Assembly: GCA_007753915.1 (NCBI GenBank)
Contig: CP036352.1
Coordinates: 4,031,306 to 4,095,305, forward strand
Direction of reading: 5' to 3'
From: Phycisphaerae bacterium RAS2
GTDB lineage: Bacteria; Planctomycetota; Phycisphaerae; UBA1845; UTPLA1
Length of the DNA: 64,000 nucleotides
Shown: in pieces, positions 54,274 to 62,522 of the stretch
Position numbering within the stretch: the first letter of the stretch is position 1
How the letters are laid out: the number at the start of each line of letters is the position of its first letter
Notes under the pieces: generated by a model
The model's input: the letters and a program-made list of their open reading frames with translations, nothing else
Databases searched by the model: none
What the model was told of the DNA's origin: nothing
Position numbers and translations under genes: made by a program

Positions 54274-54391
54274 GGGCGGGGACTATACCAATGCGACAGG
54301 CTCGGGGCCAGCCGCAAGGGCCAGATCGCTTCACAATCGGCCGACCCTCGCGGTTGGACCAATCCGGCGCATCGCCGGAGAACTCCTTACA

Positions 54392-54829
54392 ATGCCCAAC
54401 ATGAACGCGGGCCGAACCGAACAACCCAATCGCACGGACAAAACGCCGGTCACTTACGGCATTCTCGGCATCCTGCAGCGCGACGGTCGCGTGCTGCTGA
54501 TCCAGCGGTCTCGGCATGTGCGCGTGCCGCTGGCATGGTGCTTTCCCGGCGGCACGATCGAACCCGGCGAATCGCAGCCTGATGCCCTCGTGCGCGAACT
54601 GCATGAAGAAGTGAACCTGATCGTTCGCCCCGGCCGACACCTGATGACGCAAACCAAGCACGACGGGCGGCTGGTGCTCCATTGCTGGTCGGCGGAGATT
54701 CTCGACGGCGACCTGCGCCCCAACCCGCAGGAAGTCGCTGATCTGGCGTGGCTCACGCCCGCGGAAGTGCGAAGCAAGGCAGGCGTCCTGCCGGGCACGA
54801 CCGACATCCTCGACGGCATCGGCCTGTAA
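54392..54829 (+). CDS. NUDIX hydrolase
   Basis: A 145-residue pyrophosphohydrolase. The Nudix box is GGTIEPGESQPDALVRELHEEVNL, given here as positions: G-x5-E, then R-E-L-x-E-E at its end; the usual final Gly is Asn. The fold around it (YGILGILQRDGRVLLIQRS) is standard. The substrate (oxidised nucleotide, NADH, ADP-sugar, dGTP or similar) cannot be told. ATG 54392 has GGAG 11 bases upstream. It is divergent from amt. Confidence 0.88.
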   Translation: MPNMNAGRTEQPNRTDKTPVTYGILGILQRDGRVLLIQRSRHVRVPLAWCFPGGTIEPGESQPDALVRELHEEVNLIVRPGRHLMTQTKHDGRLVLHCWSAEILDGDLRPNPQEVADLAWLTPAEVRSKAGVLPGTTDILDGIGL

Positions 54830-54837
54830 CGCTCGCG

Positions 54838-55563
54838 CTATTTGTCACAATTCGACGGCGCGGCACCAGCGCGCAGCAACTCCGCCTGGCGCGGATGTGC
54901 CCCCAGCCACGTCACCTGTGCCGAATCGATGTCATACACAGCCCCGACGACCTTCAGACGGCCGTCTGCCATGAATCGGCGGATGTCCGGGCTGCCGGAC
55001 AGCAGTTCCTCCACGCTGTGCCAGACGTTTCGCTCGACGGCTGCATGAAGCAGCGCCTCCCCCGAAAGCTCCGGGCGCTCGCGCCGCACCGCATCCACGG
55101 CCGGCCGGATGCGCGCAATGAGCTTTTCGAGGCTGCCGTGTTCGTGCGCCCCTTCCGCGACGGCCTTAACCGCCCCGCATTGTTCATGGCCCAGCACAAC
55201 GACCAGCGGCAAATGAAGGTGCTCAACGGCGTACTCAATCGACCCGGCCTCATCGACCGCGCACACATTGCCCGCAACGCGAATGACGAACAAGTCGCCG
55301 ATGCCCTGATCAAAGAGCAGTTCCACCGGCACGCGGGAATCGCTGCACGCCACGATCGCGGCGAAGGGGTGCTGTCCGTCGCGAGCTGTTTCGTGTCGAC
55401 GGTCCGAGTTGGCGTGCGGATGCCGCGCATGATCGCAGGCAAATCGATCATTGCCCTCGCGTAGCGCCTGCTCGGCCTGCGGTGGCGTGCGGGGAATCGC
55501 CTCGGGCTGCATACAACCACCGACGACCAGCAAGGCGAGCGAAATGACGGCGCTGCGTCTCAC
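54838..55563 (-). CDS. Beta-class carbonic anhydrase, predicted lipoprotein
   Basis: A 241-residue beta-carbonic anhydrase. Zinc ligands: CSDSR (Cys73) and GHEQCGA (His126, Cys129). It hydrates CO2 to bicarbonate. Unusually, it starts with a lipoprotein signal (MRRSAVISLALLVVGGC, lipobox VGGC, Cys17), so the enzyme should sit at the membrane on the outer side. The start overlaps the HAD gene stop (ATGA, 55560-55563), so the two are translationally coupled. Sulfate permease-like partners are absent. Confidence 0.85.
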   Translation of the reverse strand: MRRSAVISLALLVVGGCMQPEAIPRTPPQAEQALREGNDRFACDHARHPHANSDRRHETARDGQHPFAAIVACSDSRVPVELLFDQGIGDLFVIRVAGNVCAVDEAGSIEYAVEHLHLPLVVVLGHEQCGAVKAVAEGAHEHGSLEKLIARIRPAVDAVRRERPELSGEALLHAAVERNVWHSVEELLSGSPDIRRFMADGRLKVVGAVYDIDSAQVTWLGAHPRQAELLRAGAAPSNCDK

Positions 55564-56210
55564 GACAAGAGCTGGGCCACATAGGCCGGTTCGATCTCGT
55601 TCAGTGCGTTGACCACGCGGTCCGCGCGATCGAGCGTCGGGGCAACGTGCGTGCCAGCCAGGGCGATGACCCTCATGCCGGCCGCCCGCGCCGCTTCAAT
55701 CCCCACCGGCGCGTCTTCCACCACGACGCAACGGTTCGCGGGCATTCCGATTCGCTCGGCCGCGATGAGGAACACCTGCGGATCGGGCTTGCCGCGCGTC
55801 ACGTCATCGCCCGTGACCACCGCGCGAAGAAACGCGCCGATGCGCAGTTCTTCGCACACCAGCGACACGTTCTCCGCCGGGCCGGATGACCCCACGGCCA
55901 GCGCCGCCCCGGCTGCGTGAAGCGTCGCGACCAGCTCCTTCGCACCGGGCATCGCCGGCACACGGCCCCGAATCAATTCGCGGTAGATCTCCTCTTTCCG
56001 CCGTTCAAGTCGTTTGACTTCATCAAGGTCCGGCACGCCAAGCGTTTCGTGGATGAACTCCCAACTCGTCCGGCCGAACCCGCCGGCAAACTCACGCTCG
56101 CCGATCGGCCGGCCGATCTCCGCGCCAAGTCGCACCCAGCTCTCCAGGTGCGCGGCCCGGCTGTCCACCAGCACGCCGTCCATGTCGAAGATCACGCCGA
56201 TTGAATGCAT
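55560..56210 (-). CDS. HAD-superfamily phosphatase/phosphomutase (beta-phosphoglucomutase-like)
   Basis: A 216-residue HAD subfamily I protein. IGVIFDMDGVLVDS holds the nucleophile Asp9 and acid/base Asp11; AVGSSGP is motif II; KPDPQVFLIAAERI is motif III; VVVEDAPVGIEAARAAGM is motif IV. The helical cap (about 20-85) is of C1 type. It may be a beta-phosphoglucomutase-like mutase or a sugar-phosphate phosphatase. The start is taken as ATG 56210 rather than the longer frame to 56447. It overlaps the carbonic anhydrase gene by 4 bases. Confidence 0.88.
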   Translation of the reverse strand: MHSIGVIFDMDGVLVDSRAAHLESWVRLGAEIGRPIGEREFAGGFGRTSWEFIHETLGVPDLDEVKRLERRKEEIYRELIRGRVPAMPGAKELVATLHAAGAALAVGSSGPAENVSLVCEELRIGAFLRAVVTGDDVTRGKPDPQVFLIAAERIGMPANRCVVVEDAPVGIEAARAAGMRVIALAGTHVAPTLDRADRVVNALNEIEPAYVAQLLS

Positions 56211-56350
56211 AGGCAGGTCGTGGAACGATACACGATTCCTGCAGCGTTGTGGAGCGGTTGCGAGGTGGCGTGACCTGCCAATTCGTTGCGGGCAGAGAGT
56301 CGCCGTGGCGGCCCGCTTCACGAATGGTGAGAGAAGATCTGCAACCGGTT

Positions 56351-57256
56351 CTAGGAACAGGTCTCCGCTGCCAGCAGCGCATCGACGAACCCCTGAATGT
56401 CCAGCGCGTTGAATTCGCGGTCTCCGTTGAAGTCGCCCCGGCAACACGGCTTCGGCGTGTCGAGCGTCGTGAAGTACGCGGTCGTGCTCCGATAGAACTC
56501 CGCGCCGGATGTCGCGCCGTTGAACCCCGCATTGGGCGTCAGGACCACGTTGTAGTAAGTGAGGCCGATGCTGTATCCCGCACCGGCGACCAGTGTGTCA
56601 GCGGGAATCTCGAAGGTGGTTTCCGAGGGATCAAGCGAGACCGAAATGACCGACCCGGGCGTGTTGTCCTGAACGACGGAAAGCTGGATCGCGCCGATGT
56701 CCGTTGAGGGGTTGAGCGTAAAGCCGTTGAATGTCAGAACCATCGGCTGCGTCACGTCATAACTTTGCAGCTGATCATACGTATCCCCCGTGAAGTACGG
56801 AATCGCTTCGCAGTAGAGGTCCGCGGCAAGAAAGACGTCACCGGTCTCCGGTCCGGCGCCGCGGTCCACCGTGAGCGTGTAGGTCGTGACCGGGTAATCG
56901 AGCAGGAACGCAGGGTCGTCGCTGTAAAACGGGGAGAGGTATTGATAGGCCGTCGCGATCGCCTGGAACAGGTCGTACGAGAGCACCGGGGGTCGGTCGA
57001 AGCTGACCGTCGCGGAGACGACTTCGTTGGGCACGTCGGTAATCACCAGCGCGATGAAATGCCAGAATTCAAACGTCGTGGGCTGTGCGTTGGAGTCCTG
57101 CGTCGCGGATATCGTCCGCGACACAGCATAGTCGGTGACGTCAGCCCGAGCGGCCCCGGCGAAGAGGCTCCCGGCGATGAGGCACGCGGTCATCCAGACT
57201 ACGGACGGCAGTCTTCCGGGCATGTGACGATTCTTGTCGAGATTGACGGCGTTCAT
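56351..57256 (-). CDS. Exported protein with single dockerin-type C-terminal repeat
   Basis: A 301-residue exported protein. A signal peptide (MPGRLPSVVWMTACLIAGSLFAGAARA) is followed by a beta-rich body (VSATVSFDRPPVLSYDLF, VISVSLDPSETTFEIPA). The end is CCRGDFNGDREFNALDIQGFV, one calcium-loop dockerin-like unit with Cys residues, the GC-type anchor often seen in planctomycetes. ATG 57256 is strongly supported by AGGAG 6 bases upstream. No enzymatic motif was recognised. It is divergent from the ECF sigma gene. Confidence 0.8.
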   Translation of the reverse strand: MNAVNLDKNRHMPGRLPSVVWMTACLIAGSLFAGAARADVTDYAVSRTISATQDSNAQPTTFEFWHFIALVITDVPNEVVSATVSFDRPPVLSYDLFQAIATAYQYLSPFYSDDPAFLLDYPVTTYTLTVDRGAGPETGDVFLAADLYCEAIPYFTGDTYDQLQSYDVTQPMVLTFNGFTLNPSTDIGAIQLSVVQDNTPGSVISVSLDPSETTFEIPADTLVAGAGYSIGLTYYNVVLTPNAGFNGATSGAEFYRSTTAYFTTLDTPKPCCRGDFNGDREFNALDIQGFVDALLAAETCS

Positions 57257-57471
57257 GGGTTCTCCTGAATTCGCCTTGCGGCGGGGTTGAAAGGACTGGA
57301 ACTTCGACGGACGGCACGATTCGCCGCCTGACAAAGGGTTCTGCGACGCCCGTCCCTCCGGCTTCACGCCTGCCCCGACCGTTTTTGAACGCGGCAACCC
57401 CCCATCAGTTACCCCCGGTCGGCATTCCTCTCGTCGGGAGGGTAGAATGATGACCGCGGAGCATTACCGGC

Positions 57472-58107
57472 ATGGCCCCACCCCCCCACGAGCTGGACAC
57501 CCTTCGACCGCTCGTCGAGCGCGCTGCGGCGGGCGACCCCGACAGCCTCGGCGAACTTCTGGCTCGATTCGGCCCGCGTGTCGAAGCGCATCTCCGGATC
57601 GGGCGACTCTGGCAGACGATGCTCGAGCCGGGCGACGTGATGCAAGTGACGTATCTGGAGGCCTTCCTGCAGATTTCCAGTTTTCGGCCCGAGCAATTCA
57701 ACCAGTTCGAAGCCTGGCTTGCTCGGATCGCGGAGAACAACCTGCGTGACGCGATTCGCGGATTGGAACGCCAGAAGCAACTGCCCCCATCCCGGCGCAT
57801 TGCCGAACCCGGCGCATCAGACTCCTGCGTCGGCCTCTATGAGCAACTCGCCGCGACCAGCACCACGCCCAGTCGACTCGCGGCACGCAAGGACATCGAA
57901 CGCCTCATGCAGGCCGCGATCGACCGACTGCCTCCCGACTATGCCACCGCCATCCGGCTCTACGACCTGGAGGGCCGACCGATGAGCGACGTCACGACAA
58001 CGATGAAGCGATCCGCCGGGTCGGTTCACATGCTGCGTGCCCGCGCCCACGAGCGATTGGGTGAGCTGCTCGGGTCCGCCTCGGCGTGGTTCGAATCGCG
58101 CGGGTGA
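57472..58107 (+). CDS. ECF-type RNA polymerase sigma factor
   Basis: A 211-residue sigma-70 family factor of the extracytoplasmic-function type. Region 2 has PGDVMQVTYLEAFLQISSF and FEAWLARIAENNLRDAIR; region 4 has LPPDYATAIRLYDLEGRPM and SDVTTTMKRSAGSVHMLRARA. The N terminus (HELDTLRPLVERAAAGD) resembles the planctomycete ECF group found beside Ser/Thr kinases. The kinase gene follows 127 bases later, which suggests that phosphorylation or scaffolding by the kinase controls it. No anti-sigma factor is in the neighbourhood. Confidence 0.9.
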   Translation: MAPPPHELDTLRPLVERAAAGDPDSLGELLARFGPRVEAHLRIGRLWQTMLEPGDVMQVTYLEAFLQISSFRPEQFNQFEAWLARIAENNLRDAIRGLERQKQLPPSRRIAEPGASDSCVGLYEQLAATSTTPSRLAARKDIERLMQAAIDRLPPDYATAIRLYDLEGRPMSDVTTTMKRSAGSVHMLRARAHERLGELLGSASAWFESRG

Positions 58108-58234
58108 GTCAACGCATCAGTCGGCGCGCGAATCATGGCGTGCACACATGCATGGCGTGAACCCGCGCGTGGATTTGTCGCATCCCACAAGGGGGCGACG
58201 CAGCGCGAGGTCGCGTTGACATCGGAGAGGTCCG

Positions 58235-60742
58235 TTGAGCAGCGCACGGGAACCGGACGATCGGCACGAACGCTGGATCGCGGCCGCGCGCGAGCAGTTT
58301 GAACGCGCCGGGAGCGATGCGGTTCGTCTGGGTGGATCCTCCAACCCGGTCCCGCTGCACGATGTGCGCGCCGGCGGGGCACTTTCCCCAAGAGCGCTCT
58401 CCGCACGGGCGCTTCCGACCCTGCCGGGCTACGACGACCTGCGGGCGCTTCACCGCGGTGGGCAGGGCATTGTCTATCAGGCCGTTCAACAAACGACCGG
58501 CCGCACGGTCGCGATTAAGGTTCTCCGCGAGGGGCCGTTCGCCGGACCGGCCGACCGGCTTCGCTTCGAGCGCGAAGTCAGCATCCTGGCGCACCTGAAC
58601 CACCGCGGCATCGTCGGGATTCTCGACCGTGGCGAAGCATCGGGCGTGCACTATCTGGTGATGGACTTCGTCGAGGGCCGGGCGCTGGATCGTCATGCCT
58701 TCGAGAACGGGTTGCCGCTCGTCGAGCGCCTCAAGCTGTTCATCAAGGTTTGCGATGCCGTCAGCGCCGCCCACTTGCGCGGGGTGATCCACCGCGACCT
58801 GAAGCCGGGGAACATTCTTGTCGACGCGGCGGGCGAGCCGCGCGTGCTGGATTTCGGGCTTGCCAAGTCCGCGGCAGATGATTCGTGTGACGAGCCGGCC
58901 GCGACGCGCACCGGGCAATTCGTCGGCTCGCTCGCGTGGGCCTCGCCGGAGCAGGCGATGGGCCGGCACGCGGAAGTAGATATTCGTAGCGATGTCTATT
59001 CGCTGGGCGTCATTCTGTACCACCTGATGACCCATCAGATGCCCTATGCGACGGCGTGCGATCTCGATCAGGCGCTGACCAACATTCGCAGCGCCGAGCC
59101 GGTGCGACCTTGCACGCTCTGCCGCGAGATCGATGCCGACCTCGAAACCATCGTGCTGAAGAGCCTTGCGAAGGAGCCGGGCCGCCGATACCAGTCGGTG
59201 GGGGAGCTGTCGCGTGACATCGCGCGGGCACTTCGGGGCGAGCCGATCGAGGCGCGGCGCGACAGCAGCTGGTACGTCCTTTCGCGCACCCTTCGCCGGC
59301 ATCGCCTCACGGTCTCGATCGTCGCCGGCTTCGTCGTGCTCTGCGCCACATCGGCCATCGCGATGAGCGTGCTCTACGCGCGCAGCCAGAAGCTGGTTGG
59401 TGAACTGGGGGTCGCGACGGCCGACGCACAAAAGGAAGCCGCCAAGGCGAAACGGGTTTCTCAATTCGCGCAGGGAATGTTGAGCGGCATCGACCCCGCG
59501 CGGGCCGGTGCAATGGACAAGCAGTTGATGCGCTCGGTCCTGGACGAGGCCGCGGCAAAAGTGGACTCCGACCTGGCCGACTCGCCCGAGGTCGAAGCCG
59601 CCATCCGCAACACCATCGGCAAGGCCTATCAGGCAATCAGTGAGTTTCCAGCCGCGAAGCGGCACTTGGACAAGGCGCTGGCGATTCGACGTGAACAACT
59701 CGGAGAAACTCATGCGGACACGCTGGAGTCGATGGACAGCCTGGCCACGCTCCTGATCGACATGGCTTTGTACCGCGAGGCCGAGATTCTCTGCCAAAAG
59801 ATCGTCGACGCGCGCACCGCCTCCATCGGGCTGGACCATGAAGCCACGCTTCTGGCGATGAGCAATCTTTCGGAAGCGATTGCCGTGCAGGGCCACTTTG
59901 CGAATGCCGCAGAATTGGATCGGAAGGTCCTGGCGCTGCGAACCCAATTATTGGGGCCGGAGCATCCTCACACGCTGACCTCGATGAACAACCTCGCGTC
60001 GAATCTCATGTGGCTCCAGCAATTCGATGAAGCCGAGTCGCTTTACCTCAAAGTCATCGCAACCGAGAAGCATGTCAAAGGGGAGTATCACCCGCACACG
60101 CTTCGCACCATGAGCAATCTCGGCCTGATGTATCAGGAACAGCTCAAGATGGACGAGGCGGAGAAATGGCATCGCGAGACGCTCGCCCGCCGCCTGCAAG
60201 CCATGGGGGAGAACCATCTCGACACCTTCGAATCGCAGGCCAATTTGGCGATCGTACTGCGCGCCAAGGGCCAGGTGGCGGAGGCGGAGACGATGTTGCG
60301 CAAATTGGAGGAATCCGAGCGCCGCGTGCTGGGACCGAAACATCCGTTTCTGGGTTCGACGCTTTTCGTGTTGGCCTCGATCCACGCGCGGCGGGGAGAG
60401 TTCACCGAGGCGGTCGAATTGCTCAACGAAGTGGTTGCCGTGTATGAATCTTCGCTTTCACCCACGCACATTAAGATGCAGACCACTCTGATTGCGCTGG
60501 GAACGTGCTACGCTCGCATGGGAAAGTACCTCGACGCGGAACGCATCCTCCTGACCGGCTACGAAACACTGCAAGGCCGAGCGGATGTCAGCAGCGACTG
60601 GCGCGAATCGTCAATTCGGTACCTGGTCAATCTCTACGAAGAGTGGGACAAGGCCGAGCCGTCCAGCGGCAAGGCGGAAAAAGCCGCCCACTGGCGCGCG
60701 ATGCTCCCGCCGCCGACATCAACCACGGCGCCGGGATCGTGA
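58235..60742 (+). CDS. Membrane Ser/Thr protein kinase with TPR sensor domain
   Basis: An 835-residue receptor-type kinase. The kinase domain spans about 65-340: ALHRGGQGIVY, AIK with Lys95, HRDLKPGN with Asp188, and DFGLAK (Asp206). A transmembrane helix lies at about 358-381 (TVSIVAGFVVLCATSAIAMSVL). Outside there are tetratricopeptide repeats from about 450 to 790 in the long 42-residue form (LGPEHPHTLTSMNNLAS, YHPHTLRTMSNLGLM). The start codon is TTG with GGAGAGG upstream. This ECF-kinase-TPR layout is a known planctomycete signalling format; the signal is unknown. Confidence 0.9.
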   Translation: MSSAREPDDRHERWIAAAREQFERAGSDAVRLGGSSNPVPLHDVRAGGALSPRALSARALPTLPGYDDLRALHRGGQGIVYQAVQQTTGRTVAIKVLREGPFAGPADRLRFEREVSILAHLNHRGIVGILDRGEASGVHYLVMDFVEGRALDRHAFENGLPLVERLKLFIKVCDAVSAAHLRGVIHRDLKPGNILVDAAGEPRVLDFGLAKSAADDSCDEPAATRTGQFVGSLAWASPEQAMGRHAEVDIRSDVYSLGVILYHLMTHQMPYATACDLDQALTNIRSAEPVRPCTLCREIDADLETIVLKSLAKEPGRRYQSVGELSRDIARALRGEPIEARRDSSWYVLSRTLRRHRLTVSIVAGFVVLCATSAIAMSVLYARSQKLVGELGVATADAQKEAAKAKRVSQFAQGMLSGIDPARAGAMDKQLMRSVLDEAAAKVDSDLADSPEVEAAIRNTIGKAYQAISEFPAAKRHLDKALAIRREQLGETHADTLESMDSLATLLIDMALYREAEILCQKIVDARTASIGLDHEATLLAMSNLSEAIAVQGHFANAAELDRKVLALRTQLLGPEHPHTLTSMNNLASNLMWLQQFDEAESLYLKVIATEKHVKGEYHPHTLRTMSNLGLMYQEQLKMDEAEKWHRETLARRLQAMGENHLDTFESQANLAIVLRAKGQVAEAETMLRKLEESERRVLGPKHPFLGSTLFVLASIHARRGEFTEAVELLNEVVAVYESSLSPTHIKMQTTLIALGTCYARMGKYLDAERILLTGYETLQGRADVSSDWRESSIRYLVNLYEEWDKAEPSSGKAEKAAHWRAMLPPPTSTTAPGS

Positions 60743-60791
60743 CGCGGCATGCCGAGCAGCGGGGCAGGCGCCAGCCACAGATGAGTGGTGG

Positions 60792-60808
60792 GGTGGGCAC
60801 CGCCCACC
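60792..60808. repeat. Palindromic repeat, family A copy 3
   Basis: GGTGGGC, spacer ACC, GCCCACC. Same dyad as at 1274 and 4894; it lies between convergent kinase and rplT genes. Confidence 0.8.
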
Positions 60809-60930
60809 GATTGGATGACATTGGTCGGGCAAGGCATGGGGCCGTACAATCGGCATACGCTGCCGGCCTCATGACTGCAGATATCTGTGTCGGAAAAGAA
60901 TCCCCAATCGGTGTTTTCTCTTAAACATAA

Positions 60931-60958
60931 AAAAACGCCGCTTGGAGAAGCGGCGTTT
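60931..60958 (-). terminator. Intrinsic terminator of the thrS-infC-rpmI-rplT operon
   Basis: A perfect 11-bp stem (AAACGCCGCTT, 60933-60943, with AAGCGGCGTTT, 60948-60958, loop GGAG) preceded on the plus strand by an A run, i.e. a T tract on the minus strand. It sits 36 bases after the rplT stop codon. Confidence 0.93.
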
Positions 60959-60993
60959 GGTACAACGAATCGATTGGGGCTGCGAAGCGGCGA

Positions 60994-61368
60994 TCAGGCC
61001 GCCTTGCCGGTCTTGCCGATTTTCTTGCGGGCCAGTTCCACGATCGCGTCAAACGCCTCGGGGTCGGCAATGGCGATCTCGCTAAGCATCTTGCGATTGA
61101 GTGTGATGTTGGAGAGCTTCAAGCCGTTGATGAACTTGCTGTACGACAGCCCCCGCGCGCGGCAGGCGGCGGTGATGCGCGTGATCCACAGCGAGCGGAA
61201 GTCGCGCTTTCGGGCGCGGCGATCGCGGTAGGCATACACGCCGGCACGCAGCACGGTGTCCCGCGCCGGGCCGAGCAGCTTGCTGCGCGCGCCGTAGTAC
61301 CCTTTGGCGGCCTTGAGAATCCGCCGGACCTTTTTCTTATGTGCGACGTGTGTCTTCGTGCGTGGCAT
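60994..61368 (-). CDS. rplT: 50S ribosomal protein L20
   Basis: 124 residues. PRTKTHVAHKKKVRRILKAAKGYYGARSK (first 30 residues, given in parts), YRDRRARKRDFRSLWI and FINGLKLSNITLNRKMLSEIAI are diagnostic of bL20. It binds 23S rRNA early in assembly of the large subunit and is the repressor of this operon in well studied bacteria. It follows rpmI in the conserved infC-rpmI-rplT order. Confidence 0.97.
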   Translation of the reverse strand: MPRTKTHVAHKKKVRRILKAAKGYYGARSKLLGPARDTVLRAGVYAYRDRRARKRDFRSLWITRITAACRARGLSYSKFINGLKLSNITLNRKMLSEIAIADPEAFDAIVELARKKIGKTGKAA

Positions 61369-61419
61369 GACGCCGGTTCTCCGTTGCGATGCTGCTTCGC
61401 GGTGCTGCGCTGCGCGGGC

Positions 61420-61617
61420 TTAGGCCTGCAACGCCGTGGCGATCTTGCGGCTCAAGGCCTTGTTCGCCAGAATTCCCTTGCTCGTCAGGCGACGGCGGCG
61501 ATTGCCGCCCTTCCCGCTCATCAGGTGACCCATGTTCGCCTTGCGGTACTTCACCTTCCCGCTGGCCGTCACCTTCACACGCTTGGCAAGCCCCTTGTGC
61601 CGTTTCATCTTGGGCAT
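61420..61617 (-). CDS. rpmI: 50S ribosomal protein L35
   Basis: 65 residues: MPKMKRHKGLAKRVKVTASGK followed by KYRKANMGHLMSGK and RRRRLTSKGIL, a normal bL35. The ATG at 61617 is chosen because AGGAG lies 9 bases upstream and the mature protein starts MPKMK; the longer frame to 61749 is not used. It lies between infC and rplT. Confidence 0.97.
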   Translation of the reverse strand: MPKMKRHKGLAKRVKVTASGKVKYRKANMGHLMSGKGGNRRRRLTSKGILANKALSRKIATALQA

Positions 61618-61789
61618 GAAATCTGCTCCTGAAAAGCCGCTCGCCGCTCTTCGCTCGCGGTTTGCGAAGCCCCGCACTATAAACGCCTTCCGGCTGGTTG
61701 ACAACCGATCGCCGGCAACGACTTCCTGAACGCGATCGCCCCCGAACACCGCTGCTCCAACCGCCCGCTCCGGCTGGAGTTATCGGCCG

Positions 61790-62494
61790 TCAGCTACCCG
61801 TTGTCGTGGCCGCCGGGTTGGGAGCCGGTGGAGAAACAGGATCCGGTGTGGCCGTTCCCATCGCGGCCGATCCCGCTTCGGCGCTACCCTCTGCGGGCTT
61901 GGCTGTCGGCTTGGGAGGCTTCGGTTTGCCGTCGGACTTGCTCCCTGCGCTCTTGCTCCCCACGGGCTTGCTCCCCACGGGCTTGCCGGGGGTCGGCACT
62001 TTCAGCGGGATCATGATCATCGTCATTTTTCGGCCGAGCATTTTCGCGTCGCGCTCGACCTTGCCGACATCGGTCAGCCCGGCGGCAATCTCGTTGAACG
62101 ACTCCTGACCGATCTCCTGATGGAACCGCTCGCGGCCCTTGAAGATCATGGTGAACTGGACTTTGTCGCCGCGCGAGAGAAATTCGCGTGCGTGCTCCAG
62201 CTTGATCTTCCGATCGTGCGGATCGGTTTTCGGGCGAATCCGCACCTCTTTCATCTTCTGCTCGTGATGTTTGTGCTTCTGCTTCTTGGACAGCAAGTAC
62301 TTGTGCTTGCCATAGTCCATGATCTTGCACACCGGCGGGCGCTCGTTGGGCGAGACTTCCACCAGGTCCAGGCCGGCCTCCCGCGCCATGCGCAGGGCCT
62401 CGGCTGTTTCAACTACGCCGCGCTGCTCGCCCTGATCGTCGATCAGGCGAATGGGCGACAGGCGTATCTGCTCGTTGCATCTCAAATTCGTAAT
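61790..62494 (-). CDS. infC: Translation initiation factor IF-3 with basic C-terminal extension, AUU start
   Basis: IF-3 of about 234 residues. The N domain (CNEQIRLSPIRLIDDQGEQR, DLVEVSPNERPPVCKIMDYGK) and C domain (KEVRIRPKTDPHDRKIKL, FLSRGDKVQFTMIFKGRER) are both intact. The start is taken as ATT (AUU) 62494: the sequence AGGAAGGTGA ends 6 bases upstream, and AUU is the classical autoregulated start of infC. TTG at 62485 would be the alternative. A low-complexity tail of about 65 residues (GKPVGSKPVGSKSAG and a Pro/Ala end) goes beyond the normal IF-3. Confidence 0.93.
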   Translation of the reverse strand: MTNLRCNEQIRLSPIRLIDDQGEQRGVVETAEALRMAREAGLDLVEVSPNERPPVCKIMDYGKHKYLLSKKQKHKHHEQKMKEVRIRPKTDPHDRKIKLEHAREFLSRGDKVQFTMIFKGRERFHQEIGQESFNEIAAGLTDVGKVERDAKMLGRKMTMIMIPLKVPTPGKPVGSKPVGSKSAGSKSDGKPKPPKPTAKPAEGSAEAGSAAMGTATPDPVSPPAPNPAATTTGS

Positions 62495-62500
62495 GGTCGA

Positions 62501-62510
62501 TCACCTTCCT
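62501..62510 (-). promoter_or_regulatory. Strong Shine-Dalgarno site for the AUU start of infC
   Basis: Minus-strand AGGAAGGTGA, 6 bases before the ATT codon at 62494-62492. Its position decides the start: the next usable codon, TTG at 62485, would be 15 bases away. Confidence 0.8.
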
Positions 62511-62522
62511 TTCTTATTGTTC

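Noticed and set aside
58133-59947. 604-residue open frame on the minus strand opposite the Ser/Thr kinase
   Set aside because: Shadow of the kinase gene, whose catalytic motifs are all present; GC-rich codon bias opens the reverse frame.
61618-61749. N-terminal extension of ribosomal protein L35
   Set aside because: The normal L35 start MPKMK has AGGAG upstream; the extension is not found in the family.
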